A stretch of DNA of 13,886 nt. Origin: Planctomycetota bacterium (lineage in GTDB: Bacteria; Planctomycetota; J058; JARGOJ01). The stretch's first letter is position 1. Each line of letters begins with the position of its first letter. Positions 7,198 to 13,886 of this stretch are shown here, in pieces. The notes below the pieces were generated by a model. That model saw only the letters and a list, made by a program, of their open reading frames with translations, did no database searches and had not been told where the DNA came from. Where the stretch lies: NCBI GenBank assembly GCA_029210225.1, contig JARGOJ010000115.1, forward strand, positions 1-13,886. Reading direction: 5' to 3'. Position numbers and translations under genes: made by a program.

Positions 7198-8219
7198 CCT
7201 CTGTGAGTTTCCCAGAGCTTCTCAATCAATTGTGTCTCGGTCAATCTTTGACTGCGGAGCAATGCGCCTATCAATTCAATAAGATCATGAACGGAGACTG
7301 TTCTGAGATTGAATTGACAGCGTTTCTTATTGCGCTTAAGTCCAAGGGTGAGAGCCCCGATGAGATCGCCGGCGCGGCCCGAGCGATGAGGGATGCGGCC
7401 ACGCCTTTTCCCAAACGAGATTATCCTACGGTGGATAGCTGTGGAACAGGGGGAGACGGCCAGCACACCGTCAACGTTTCAACTGCCGTCGCAATGATCG
7501 CCGCAGAAGCCGGGCTCTACGTGACGAAGCATGGGAATCGCTCGATTTCATCAAAGTGTGGATCAGCGGATGTTTTAGAGCAGTGTGGAATTAAGTTGGA
7601 TGCTAGCGTCAATGTGGCCCAGCAATGCCTTGATGCTGAGCGCTTTTGTTTTCTATTCGCCCCGACTTATCACAGCGGAATGCGTCACGCGATGCCCACC
7701 CGTCGTGCGCTGAAGACACGCACCCTATTTAATTTGCTCGGGCCCCTGGTCAATCCCAGTCGCCCAGAGCGACAAGTGCTCGGAGTCTATGATCCTAATT
7801 TATGTTTACCCATTGCAAAGACCCTAAAAATGCTGGGAACGAAGGCTGCCTTGGTCGTTCATGGCGGAGGGATGGACGAGATCGCCATTCATAGCTCCAC
7901 TCATGGGGTCCTCCTAAAAGATGGAGTGATCTCCGAGTTGATCCTGAGTCCTAAGGATGTCGGGCTATCAGAATTCCCAATTGAATCATTGCGGGGGGGA
8001 GAGCCCGAAGAGAACGCCGAATGGTTCCGAGGAATTTTAGCGGGCCAGGGCAGCGACGCCCACAAGGCCGCTGTCTCAATGAACGCCGGGGCTTTACTGT
8101 GGATCGCCAATCAATCGGAGACTTGGAAGGATGGCGTCGAGCAAGCTCGCAGCGTCATTGATTCGGGTTTGGCCGCCGAGCGCCTGAAAAGAGTAGGGGC
8201 TTTGAGTCATGGTTCTTGA
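7194..8219 (+). CDS. trpD: Anthranilate phosphoribosyltransferase
   Basis: TrpD transfers phosphoribose from PRPP to anthranilate, the second step of the tryptophan branch. The 341-residue protein has family length. Visible motifs are DSCGTGGDG (81-89; PRPP/pyrophosphate binding), VNVSTA (93-98), KHGNRSISSKCGSADVLE (112-129; Mg-PRPP and anthranilate site), the FAPTYHSGMRH region (155-165) and RTLFNLLGPLVNP (176-188). I choose ATG 7194, which overlaps the trpG stop as ATGA with GGAAAAG upstream, the junction style used across this operon. An in-frame ATG at 7176 would add six residues inside trpG and is less likely. The 3' end overlaps trpCF by 11 bases. Confidence 0.96.
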   Translation: MTSVSFPELLNQLCLGQSLTAEQCAYQFNKIMNGDCSEIELTAFLIALKSKGESPDEIAGAARAMRDAATPFPKRDYPTVDSCGTGGDGQHTVNVSTAVAMIAAEAGLYVTKHGNRSISSKCGSADVLEQCGIKLDASVNVAQQCLDAERFCFLFAPTYHSGMRHAMPTRRALKTRTLFNLLGPLVNPSRPERQVLGVYDPNLCLPIAKTLKMLGTKAALVVHGGGMDEIAIHSSTHGVLLKDGVISELILSPKDVGLSEFPIESLRGGEPEENAEWFRGILAGQGSDAHKAAVSMNAGALLWIANQSETWKDGVEQARSVIDSGLAAERLKRVGALSHGS

Positions 8220-9567
8220 ACGCATTATCGCCCGTAAAAAACTGGAGGTCGCCGAACGCAAGAAATTGGCGCCTCGGTACGAAGCATTGGAGAAGTCTGA
8301 CCGTAGCCTGGAAGAGAGCCTGCGTCAAAGCCGTCATGGATATATTATGGAGTGCAAACGGGCCTCTCCCTCTCGCGGTCCGATTGCTCCTGAGTTAAAG
8401 ATTCAAGACATTATCGAGGCCTACAGTCCCTTTGCCGACGGCATCTCGGTTTTGACGGATGCGGTGGACTTCGGAGGATCCTTTGACGATTTAGAGGCGA
8501 TTCGCAAAGCAGTGACCCAGCCAGTGCTCTGCAAAGACTTCGTCGTCGATCCTTATCAGGTTTATGAAGCTCGCTCCCACGGCGCTGACGCCATTTTGTT
8601 AATGCTCTCGGTGCTTAACGACGAAGAATTCCAGCGCTGCTTTGCCGCCACTGGGGAGCTTGCTATGGACGCGTTGGTCGAAGTTCATGACCAGGAGGAA
8701 ATGGAGCGGGCCCTTAAACTAGGGGCGCGCATTATCGGCGTAAACAATCGAAACCTAAAAGACTTGAAGATTAACCTCGAAACCTCCGAGCAGTTGATCC
8801 CCCAAATACCTGCGGACAAAGTCATTATTAGTGAATCGGGCATTCTCAACCGTGATGACGTCCGCCGCCTGCGACCACTCTGTCATTCTTTTCTCGTCGG
8901 CACGGCCTTGTTATTAAGAGGACGACCTCAACAGGCGGCGAGAGAGTTAATCTTTGGTCGTGTGAAGGTCTGTGGATTAACGCGCATTCATGATGCTCAG
9001 AAGGCGAAAGACTGCGGAGCTATTTATGGCGGATTAATCTTCGCCGCGAAGTCGCCCCGTTGTGTGACTGAAGACCAAGCTAAAACACTGACTGATGCCG
9101 TGGCCTTAAAATGGGTTGGCGTCTTCGTCAATGAGAGCGCTGACGCGGTCGCCAGGATCGCCAAGCACCTCAAGCTCTCCGCAGTTCAATTGCACGGTGA
9201 CGAAGACGCTGCCTATATCACTGACTTGCGGAAGAGCATTCCCGACTGTGAAATTTGGAAGGCTGTGCAAGTTCAAGAGAGCCTTCCATCCATTGATGAA
9301 TTCGGCGCTGACAAGCTCTTGCTCGACGCCTTTTCTAAGGATATGCGTGGGGGAACAGGTCATAGCTTTGACTGGTCCTTGCTTGAAGACTGTCAAGACC
9401 GAGATAAATACATCCTGGCTGGCGGATTGAATCCTGAAAACGCGCCCTACGCCGATGTTTGGGGCTGTTTCGCTCTCGACGTCAATTCAGGAATAGAATC
9501 AGCTCCAGGGCAAAAAGACCCCCAGAAAATTGAGGCGTTGTTTGGCGCGCTACGAGGTTCAATATGA
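8209..9567 (+). CDS. trpCF: Fused indole-3-glycerol phosphate synthase / phosphoribosylanthranilate isomerase
   Basis: A two-domain enzyme of 452 residues, the same architecture and length as E. coli TrpC(F). Residues 1-250 are indole-3-glycerol-phosphate synthase: MECKRASPSRG (E48, K50), VLCKDFVVDPYQ (K109), LVEVH (E158), GVNNRNLKDL (N179) and IISESGI (E209) are the active-site landmarks. Residues 251-452 are phosphoribosylanthranilate isomerase: KVCGLTR (C255, general base), GLIFAAKSPRCV, VGVFVN, VQLHGDE, LLDAF (D373, general acid), LAGGLNPEN and LDVNSGIES. Together they catalyse two consecutive steps, PRA to CdRP (C-terminal domain) and CdRP to indole-glycerol phosphate (N-terminal domain). 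The ATG at 8209 overlaps trpD by 11 bases; the stop overlaps trpB as ATGA. This fusion is typical of enteric-type trp operons; many other bacteria keep trpC and trpF separate. Confidence 0.96.
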   Translation: MVLERIIARKKLEVAERKKLAPRYEALEKSDRSLEESLRQSRHGYIMECKRASPSRGPIAPELKIQDIIEAYSPFADGISVLTDAVDFGGSFDDLEAIRKAVTQPVLCKDFVVDPYQVYEARSHGADAILLMLSVLNDEEFQRCFAATGELAMDALVEVHDQEEMERALKLGARIIGVNNRNLKDLKINLETSEQLIPQIPADKVIISESGILNRDDVRRLRPLCHSFLVGTALLLRGRPQQAARELIFGRVKVCGLTRIHDAQKAKDCGAIYGGLIFAAKSPRCVTEDQAKTLTDAVALKWVGVFVNESADAVARIAKHLKLSAVQLHGDEDAAYITDLRKSIPDCEIWKAVQVQESLPSIDEFGADKLLLDAFSKDMRGGTGHSFDWSLLEDCQDRDKYILAGGLNPENAPYADVWGCFALDVNSGIESAPGQKDPQKIEALFGALRGSI

Positions 9568-10760
9568 AGACCGAGAATGAAGGCTGGTTCGGATCCTTCG
9601 GCGGCTGTTACGTCCCGGAAATACTGCTCCCCGCTTTAGAGCAGCTCTCCAACGCCTTCGCGACGGCCCGGCAAGATCCCGAATTCCAAAAAGAGCTCTC
9701 AGACCTCCTCGCCGAATACGCGGGCCGTCCAACGCCCCTGTATCTCTGCCGGCAGATTGGTCCCGACACAGGCACTCGCCTTTACCTAAAGCGCGAGGAT
9801 TTAGTGCATGGGGGCGCCCATAAAACCAATCAGGTCTTGGGGCAAGCCTTACTCGCCAAGCGCCTCGGTAAGACCCGTTTGATCGCTGAAACCGGGGCCG
9901 GGCAGCACGGCGTCGCGACGGCTTTGGTCGGCGCCTTGTTTGGACTGAAGACGCGGATTTATATGGGGGCCAAAGACGTCGCCAGACAGCGCTTGAACGT
10001 CTTCCGCATGGAGCTTATGGGCGCTGAGGTCGTCCCCGTTGAATGCGGCGCAAAGACCCTCAAGGACGCGATTAATGAAGCGCTCCGAGATTGGGCCGCG
10101 AGCTACACAGACACCCACTATATGCTCGGGACCGCCGCGGGTCCTCACCCATTTCCATTAATGGTTCGTGAATTTCAGCGGGTCATTGGTGACGAAGCCC
10201 GGGAGCAGATCCTCGCCAGAGAAGGGCGTCTGCCAGATTCGGCCTTGGCCTGTGTTGGCGGTGGCTCCAACGCAATCGGTCTCTTTACGGCCTTTGTTCC
10301 CGATAAAGAAGTCGCACTCATCGGCGTTGAGCCTGCTGGGAAAGGGCTTCACACTGGAGAGCATGGAATGACGCTGCAAGCGGGACGCCCGGGCATTCTC
10401 CACGGCTCAAAGACCTTTATCCTCCAGGATGAGCACGGACAGATCGTTGAGAGTCACTCAATTTCAGCAGGATTGGATTATCCTGGGGTGGGACCGGAGC
10501 ACGCGCACTTACAGGCCACTGGCCGCGCTAAATACGTGGGTGTCACTGACGACGAAGCGGTCGCAGCGTTTCGCCGACTGTCAGCCTGTGAGGGAATTAT
10601 CCCGGCCCTTGAGTCGGCTCATGCCCTGGCCTACGCCTTCAAGTTAATGGAGCGCGGAGAGGGAGGGGAGGTCATGTTGTTGAATTTGTCGGGTCGAGGA
10701 GATAAGGACGTCAGACAAATTGCTGATTACATGGGCGTCTCTTTGGAGGGAAAAGCATGA
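9564..10760 (+). CDS. trpB: Tryptophan synthase beta chain
   Basis: TrpB condenses indole with serine using pyridoxal phosphate, as part of the alpha2-beta2 complex with TrpA. The 398-residue protein matches E. coli TrpB (397) in length and motif spacing. Visible features: FGSFGGCYVPE near the N-terminus, GRPTPL (54-59), YLKREDL (74-80), HGGAHKTNQ (82-90; K87 is the PLP Schiff-base lysine), AETGAGQHG (108-116; catalytic E109), the RIYMGAKDVARQ region, GTAAGPHPFP, the phosphate-binding VGGGSNAIG (231-239) and LSGRGDKD (375-382). This is the regular TrpB1 type that partners TrpA, not TrpB2. It overlaps trpCF and trpA by ATGA at both ends. A sampled stretch (9841-9900) is about 63% GC, higher than samples from neighbouring genes. 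Confidence 0.97.
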   Translation: MKTENEGWFGSFGGCYVPEILLPALEQLSNAFATARQDPEFQKELSDLLAEYAGRPTPLYLCRQIGPDTGTRLYLKREDLVHGGAHKTNQVLGQALLAKRLGKTRLIAETGAGQHGVATALVGALFGLKTRIYMGAKDVARQRLNVFRMELMGAEVVPVECGAKTLKDAINEALRDWAASYTDTHYMLGTAAGPHPFPLMVREFQRVIGDEAREQILAREGRLPDSALACVGGGSNAIGLFTAFVPDKEVALIGVEPAGKGLHTGEHGMTLQAGRPGILHGSKTFILQDEHGQIVESHSISAGLDYPGVGPEHAHLQATGRAKYVGVTDDEAVAAFRRLSACEGIIPALESAHALAYAFKLMERGEGGEVMLLNLSGRGDKDVRQIADYMGVSLEGKA

Positions 10761-11560
10761 GTCGCTATAAGACGATGTTTGCCAGTTTACGAGAAAAGAA
10801 GCAAGGCGCGTTTATTCCCTTTGTGATGCTCGGAGATCCAGATGAGACCAGCTCTTTAGAGATCCTCCATAGTTTTGTAGAAGGGGGCGCGGACGCGCTC
10901 GAATTGGGGATTCCCTTTTCCGATCCTGTGGCGGATGGACCCACGATACAGGCGGCGGCCCTCAGGGCTTTGAGCAATGGAATGACCCCGAAGAAGGCTT
11001 TTGAGATTCTTCGCAAGTTCCGTGAGACCAATTCCATCACACCCATCGGCTTGCTTGTCTACGCGAATTTAGTGGTGCAAGGAGAGAATGACGCATTCTT
11101 TGAACAGGCGAAAGCTGCGGGGGTCGATTCCGTTTTAGTCGCCGATATCCCTTCCAAAGAGGCCGCGCCTTTTTGTGAGTCTGCGAAGAAGTCGGGCATT
11201 GACCCGGTCTTAATCGCGGCGCCAAATTCGTCGGATGATCAATTAAAAATGATTGCCGAGCTAAGCTCTGGCTATACCTATGTTGTCAGCCGCGCTGGGG
11301 TCACCGGGGCAGAGACCAAGGCTGAAATGAAACATGGTCAGTTAATCGAGAAGCTCAAGGACTTTGGCGCTCCTCCACCTGTTTTAGGCTTCGGCATTTC
11401 AAGTCCAGAACAAGTGCGAGAAGCGCTGGAATCCGGTGCTGTAGGCGCGATCAGTGGTTCAGCCATTGTCAAGTTGATTGCCTCAACGGCCCCAGAAAAG
11501 CGTAATGAGACAATTCTTCAGTTTATTCGTGGGATGAAAGCCGAGACTCAGTTGTCATGA
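10757..11560 (+). CDS. trpA: Tryptophan synthase alpha chain
   Basis: TrpA cleaves indole-3-glycerol phosphate to indole and glyceraldehyde-3-phosphate; indole is channelled to TrpB. The 267-residue TIM barrel has the expected length. The family signature LELGIPFSDPVADGPTIQ holds the catalytic pair E49 and D60, at the same numbers as in E. coli. FIPFVMLGDP near the N-terminus, LLVYANLV (98-105), VSRAGVTGAE, LGFGISSPEQV and GAISGSAIVK also fit. GGAGGG (10745-10750) six bases before the ATG is one of the best ribosome-binding sites of the operon. The start overlaps trpB as ATGA. The stop again overlaps the next, unrelated gene as ATGA, so transcription and translation probably continue past the end of the pathway. 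Confidence 0.96.
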   Translation: MSRYKTMFASLREKKQGAFIPFVMLGDPDETSSLEILHSFVEGGADALELGIPFSDPVADGPTIQAAALRALSNGMTPKKAFEILRKFRETNSITPIGLLVYANLVVQGENDAFFEQAKAAGVDSVLVADIPSKEAAPFCESAKKSGIDPVLIAAPNSSDDQLKMIAELSSGYTYVVSRAGVTGAETKAEMKHGQLIEKLKDFGAPPPVLGFGISSPEQVREALESGAVGAISGSAIVKLIASTAPEKRNETILQFIRGMKAETQLS

Positions 11561-12759
11561 AGAGAGATTTGAGAATCAACTCTTCATTGATATTGCTATT
11601 TATTTGTCTCCAAAGTTCATCCTTGGCCTTCGCCGAGACGAATTGGCTGAAGCGTCAGCGAAGCCTTTACGATCAGCCCCTGAGTCAGGGCGACACCGGG
11701 CTGAAGTGGATACGAAAGAGCGAAGGTCGTGGGGCCCTCGTCACCGCGAGAGAGCAGAGCCCGAAGAAGCAAATCAGTTTGCAAAAGTCGTTGTCTATTC
11801 GAGACCTTGACGTTTCCATTGACTGGACGAAGTTACGTTATGATGGCTGCCATGATATCCGTAAAGACAAGGATTTTGGGGCAAAGGGAGCGAGCACGCT
11901 TCAGTTAAAGAGTTCGTATCATCGCTACTCTTACGGGGCAAACATCTTGGTCTTTGCTAAGCGCTTGGATATACGGGATCAATTATTGATTCACGCCTGC
12001 CTTCGCGGACTCCAGATCCTTAAGCTCCGATATCCTGCGGTCTATAACGATCTTTACAAGCCGAGAGGGACGCTTAGCTCAAAGCAAATTCAAACTCAAT
12101 ATAAGAGGGACATAGAGCGATCGAAGAGCGCCAAGGTTCCCTGGGTTAATATCAATTCCAAGGTCGTCTTTATCATTAATAACAGTGGCACAGAGTCGGC
12201 CCAGAGTCTTTATCTGCTAGGTCCATCTAAGAAGGTCAAGCTCGGAAAAATTGGGGCTGTACCTGTTTATCACAATAGCCTCGTCATCACATTGAACGTC
12301 GCCCACTTAAGTCATCGCGGGAGTCAGTCGGTCTACACAGGAATGTCTCAACGGGATGCCTTTCTCTATTACATACGAGATGGGATTGTGGAGACTTTAG
12401 TTCACGAAGGCTTTCATTGCCTGATTAGTCGCGACCGGCATATCAACGAGCAATTCAATGTCATTCGAGGGTTTCAGTCTTCAAGAGGCGGTTTCGGGAA
12501 ACGGGGAAAGAGCATTGAAGAGGCCATCGTCTGCAATAGTTCGCTGCGTTTCTTCGAGAGCGAGGCGGTAAAAGAGACTGGCTTGCACAAGCAGGTCTTT
12601 GATTTCTATCGCAAGGCCATGTTCGAGAAGATTCATATCCCCAGGGTTCAAGCAATGAACAAAGAATCGAGGGGACAGGTCTTTAAGACTCTCCAGATAA
12701 AGGTCGGGAAGACCCTGAAAGAGACCTTGATACTTAAGCGGCTGTACCTTGAGAAATGA
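11557..12759 (+). CDS. Putative secreted zinc metalloprotease-like protein (HEGFH motif)
   Basis: A 400-residue protein with a clear signal peptide: KR at the N-terminus, a hydrophobic core at about residues 9-25 and a likely signal peptidase I site after AFA (26). The mature protein would act outside the inner membrane. Residues 279-290 (ETLVHEGFHCLI, bases 12391-12426) contain HEGFH, an HExxH zinc-protease motif in a hydrophobic helix, with H283, E284 and H287 in the expected roles. EEA at 321-323, 34-35 residues on, could supply a gluzincin-type third ligand, but that is a guess. The rest, including the basic region around residues 170-240, matches no family I know. The ATG overlaps the trpA stop (ATGA), so it is translationally coupled to the trp operon. 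HExxH occurs by chance in some proteins; the helix context and secretion favour a real protease, but activity and substrate are unknown. Confidence 0.72.
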   Translation: MKRDLRINSSLILLFICLQSSSLAFAETNWLKRQRSLYDQPLSQGDTGLKWIRKSEGRGALVTAREQSPKKQISLQKSLSIRDLDVSIDWTKLRYDGCHDIRKDKDFGAKGASTLQLKSSYHRYSYGANILVFAKRLDIRDQLLIHACLRGLQILKLRYPAVYNDLYKPRGTLSSKQIQTQYKRDIERSKSAKVPWVNINSKVVFIINNSGTESAQSLYLLGPSKKVKLGKIGAVPVYHNSLVITLNVAHLSHRGSQSVYTGMSQRDAFLYYIRDGIVETLVHEGFHCLISRDRHINEQFNVIRGFQSSRGGFGKRGKSIEEAIVCNSSLRFFESEAVKETGLHKQVFDFYRKAMFEKIHIPRVQAMNKESRGQVFKTLQIKVGKTLKETLILKRLYLEK

Positions 12760-12817
12760 GCGACAACGCCTGATTCTTGGTCCTGACCCCGAGGAAAAAC
12801 CTGGGGCCCTTGGGCTC

Positions 12818-13222
12818 ATGAGAGTTCGTCTGACTTGCGTCTACCTGAGTGAGTCTGTGCTCGCCAGGATTCGCGAGAGCCTCAGCATGGTCTTTCACAG
12901 CGCAGAGCTGGCCGCTCAGTCTCACGGTCCCTCCGACGCGGAGGCGTTTCCTCAGCGCCCTTGGCGAGAGGAAACGCTCGATCGCTTGGAGCGGTGGTAT
13001 AGCGCTCAGTTTATGGCTGACCTGGATGAAGGTCCGGGGCGGGAGTATTTGGGTCAATTGTTTTCGGAGCGGGATTGGGAGTGGTGGTCTGCTAACATCG
13101 TCGATGGGCAGACAATTGACATCGAGATCCGGGTTTTAGGGTTTCCAATATCGGGCTTCGACGCATTGCGGTGGCATTGCCAGAGCTGTGGTGCGAGCGA
13201 AGTGAAGCAATTGAGAGGCTAG
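12818..13222 (+). CDS. Unrecognised small protein with C-terminal CxxC
   Basis: I do not recognise this protein. From ATG 12818 it has 134 residues, is soluble, and has no signal peptide or membrane segment. It begins with a strand-like MRVRLTCVYL and has a charged, helical middle with many Trp (RPWREETL, RLERWY, and DWEWW at 86-90). A beta-rich segment (IDIEIRVLGFP) follows, and WHCQSCGAS ends the chain with one CxxC (C121, C124), half of a zinc ribbon unless it dimerises or pairs with a partner. The start is uncertain. An in-frame TTG at 12749 would add 23 residues and overlap the preceding gene by 11 bases, and the ATG has only a weak GGG upstream. Its TAG (13220-13222) lies 5 bases before the GTG of the RING-like gene. 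That adjacency and the shared Cys pairs suggest the two products work together (inference). Confidence 0.65.
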   Translation: MRVRLTCVYLSESVLARIRESLSMVFHSAELAAQSHGPSDAEAFPQRPWREETLDRLERWYSAQFMADLDEGPGREYLGQLFSERDWEWWSANIVDGQTIDIEIRVLGFPISGFDALRWHCQSCGASEVKQLRG

Positions 13223-13227
13223 GGATT

Positions 13228-13734
13228 GTGGAGTTAAAAGCGAGTGAGACGTCGAGTATTCGTTGTCCCTATTGTCACGAGGAGATCTTTGAGAACTCCA
13301 TAGTCGTCACTTGCCCCGATTGCAAGACGGTTCAACATAAGGCTTGTGTGCTCTTCTCCAATAAATGCGCGACCCACGCTTGCGCTGCGAGCTGGACAAA
13401 AATCGCTGGAGCGATGATTGAAGAGGCCAAGCAGGGCAAGGTTAAAGGTCGCGTCTTCGCCTGTCCCAGTTGTGGCGCACATAGGGAAGGCGCTGATCGG
13501 CCATGTCATCGCTGCGAATGGGCGCCACGGGGCAAACACGCCTGGTACCCCTTCGCCTTCGGTCACGACTGTCCTTACTGCGGAGTCTGTAGTTATGAGA
13601 CTCGGGAAATTACGAAGGACTGCGCTGACGACCCGGTCATTAAGATCCTCGCTGAAACCCCAGAAATGCGCTTCTTCTTGCGGATCTGTGACGAATGCGG
13701 CCACGTATCGATTTTTCGCCGGACGATTTCTTAA
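13228..13734 (+). CDS. Prokaryotic RING-finger-like multi-zinc protein
   Basis: A 168-residue soluble protein made of zinc modules. Residues 13-52 hold C13-x2-C16, C29-x2-C32, H37-x2-C40 and C47-x4-C52, eight ligands in RING/treble-clef order. The local sequence CPDCKTVQHKAC resembles the prokaryotic RING finger family 1. A helix-like linker (about 54-72) leads to a zinc ribbon, C79-x2-C82/C93-x2-C96. A third module follows, C115-x2-C118 and C154-x2-C157, with C121 and C132 between them. About four zinc ions could be bound. Prokaryotic RINGs have been described by comparative genomics; some sit with ubiquitin-like conjugation genes, but many do not, and no E1, E2 or ubiquitin-like gene is visible here. 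I choose GTG 13228, with GAGAGG 9 bases upstream, because the longer in-frame ORF would run inside the preceding gene. The role may be protein or nucleic-acid binding; unknown. Confidence 0.75.
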   Translation: MELKASETSSIRCPYCHEEIFENSIVVTCPDCKTVQHKACVLFSNKCATHACAASWTKIAGAMIEEAKQGKVKGRVFACPSCGAHREGADRPCHRCEWAPRGKHAWYPFAFGHDCPYCGVCSYETREITKDCADDPVIKILAETPEMRFFLRICDECGHVSIFRRTIS

Positions 13735-13738
13735 CTGA

Positions 13739-13886
13739 TTGGAGTTCTGTACTTCAAGCATTCCCATAAACATTGATAGCCAGCCTCAAGGAGCGAAGAT
13801 CTATTGCAATGGCAAGCTTTATGGAGAAACGCCAAGCCAGGCGAACTTCGAGGTCAACTTTTGGCTTCCTCCGTCTTCCTTGACGG
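13739..13886 (+). CDS. PEGA-domain protein, N-terminal fragment (3' truncated by window)
   Basis: An open frame starts after TGA 13736-13738 and runs off the window, giving 49 residues. Residues 8-32 read IPINIDSQPQGAKIYCNGKL then YGETP, a clear PEGA domain (pattern S-x-P-x-GA-x-[IV]-Y-x-[ND]-G-x-x-x-GxTP), a beta-sandwich repeat common in bacterial surface and exported proteins. It is preceded by LEFCTSS. CTSS looks like the start of a mature lipoprotein, yet no hydrophobic signal precedes it in frame. The only early start is TTG 13739, 4 bases after the RING gene's TAA, with no good ribosome-binding site. Either translation starts there by coupling, or the true signal sequence is lost or in another frame. 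It continues the operon's co-directional string. Confidence 0.6.
   Translation, partial: MEFCTSSIPINIDSQPQGAKIYCNGKLYGETPSQANFEVNFWLPPSSLT

Noticed and set aside
13228..13734. Bacterial ubiquitin-conjugation system
   Set aside because: The RING-like domain suggested it, but no E1, E2, JAB peptidase or ubiquitin-like protein is visible in the window, and many prokaryotic RINGs are unrelated to ubiquitin.
13736..13760. Second adapter remnant near the 3' end
   Set aside because: TGGAGTTC matches eight bases of the same Illumina adapter, but the flanking bases diverge and the sequence continues as coding DNA, so it is chance.
13234..13773. 179-residue minus-strand open frame antisense to the RING-like gene
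   Set aside because: It is the antisense shadow of a gene with strong Cys/His motif structure; it has no recognisable motif and no supporting junction with neighbours.

Overview
The window is 13.9 kb of a Gram-negative-looking bacterial genome, at about 50% GC by eye. It probably comes from a draft or metagenome assembly, because the first 17 bases are the tail of an Illumina TruSeq adapter. I cannot place it to phylum. The exported proteins, the class II AroA and the enteric-type trp genes fit a proteobacterium-like or 'delta'-like lineage, but that is inference.

Layout. (1) Bases 17-958 hold the C-terminal part of a surface or secreted protein with an Ig/Fn3-like domain, followed by a hairpin terminator. 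(2) Two minus-strand genes abut (TAG|ATG): aroA (EPSP synthase, class II type) and, downstream of it, a small protein of a DUF6756-like kind. (3) A plus-strand DUF4184-type multi-pass membrane protein lies divergent from aroA. (4) From 4006 to the right edge runs one very compact plus-strand gene string: aroF (type I-beta DAHP synthase), trpE, trpG, trpD, trpCF (fused), trpB, trpA, then a secreted protein with an HEGFH zinc-protease motif, an unrecognised small protein ending in CxxC, a multi-zinc protein with a prokaryotic RING-finger-like domain, and the start of a PEGA-domain protein cut by the window edge. Junctions are ATGA or TGA|ATG overlaps, short overlaps, or gaps of a few bases. The one possible exception is the junction before the unrecognised gene, whose start is uncertain.

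How the genes work together. AroF commits erythrose-4-phosphate and PEP to the shikimate pathway, AroA acts near its end, and TrpE/G/D/CF/B/A carry chorismate to tryptophan. All seven trp-pathway activities are present with their key residues. Feedback looks protein-based: a ferredoxin-like regulatory domain on AroF and the LLES tryptophan-binding motif on TrpE. I saw no leader peptide, T-box or TrpR site in the short region before aroF. The part most worth a second look is the tail after trpA: four genes with no evident role in tryptophan synthesis, coupled to the operon and carrying zinc-binding (protease-like, CxxC, RING, zinc ribbon) and surface (PEGA) features. I found no tRNA, rRNA, CRISPR array, insertion sequence or prophage. 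No gene-free stretch exceeds about 210 bases.
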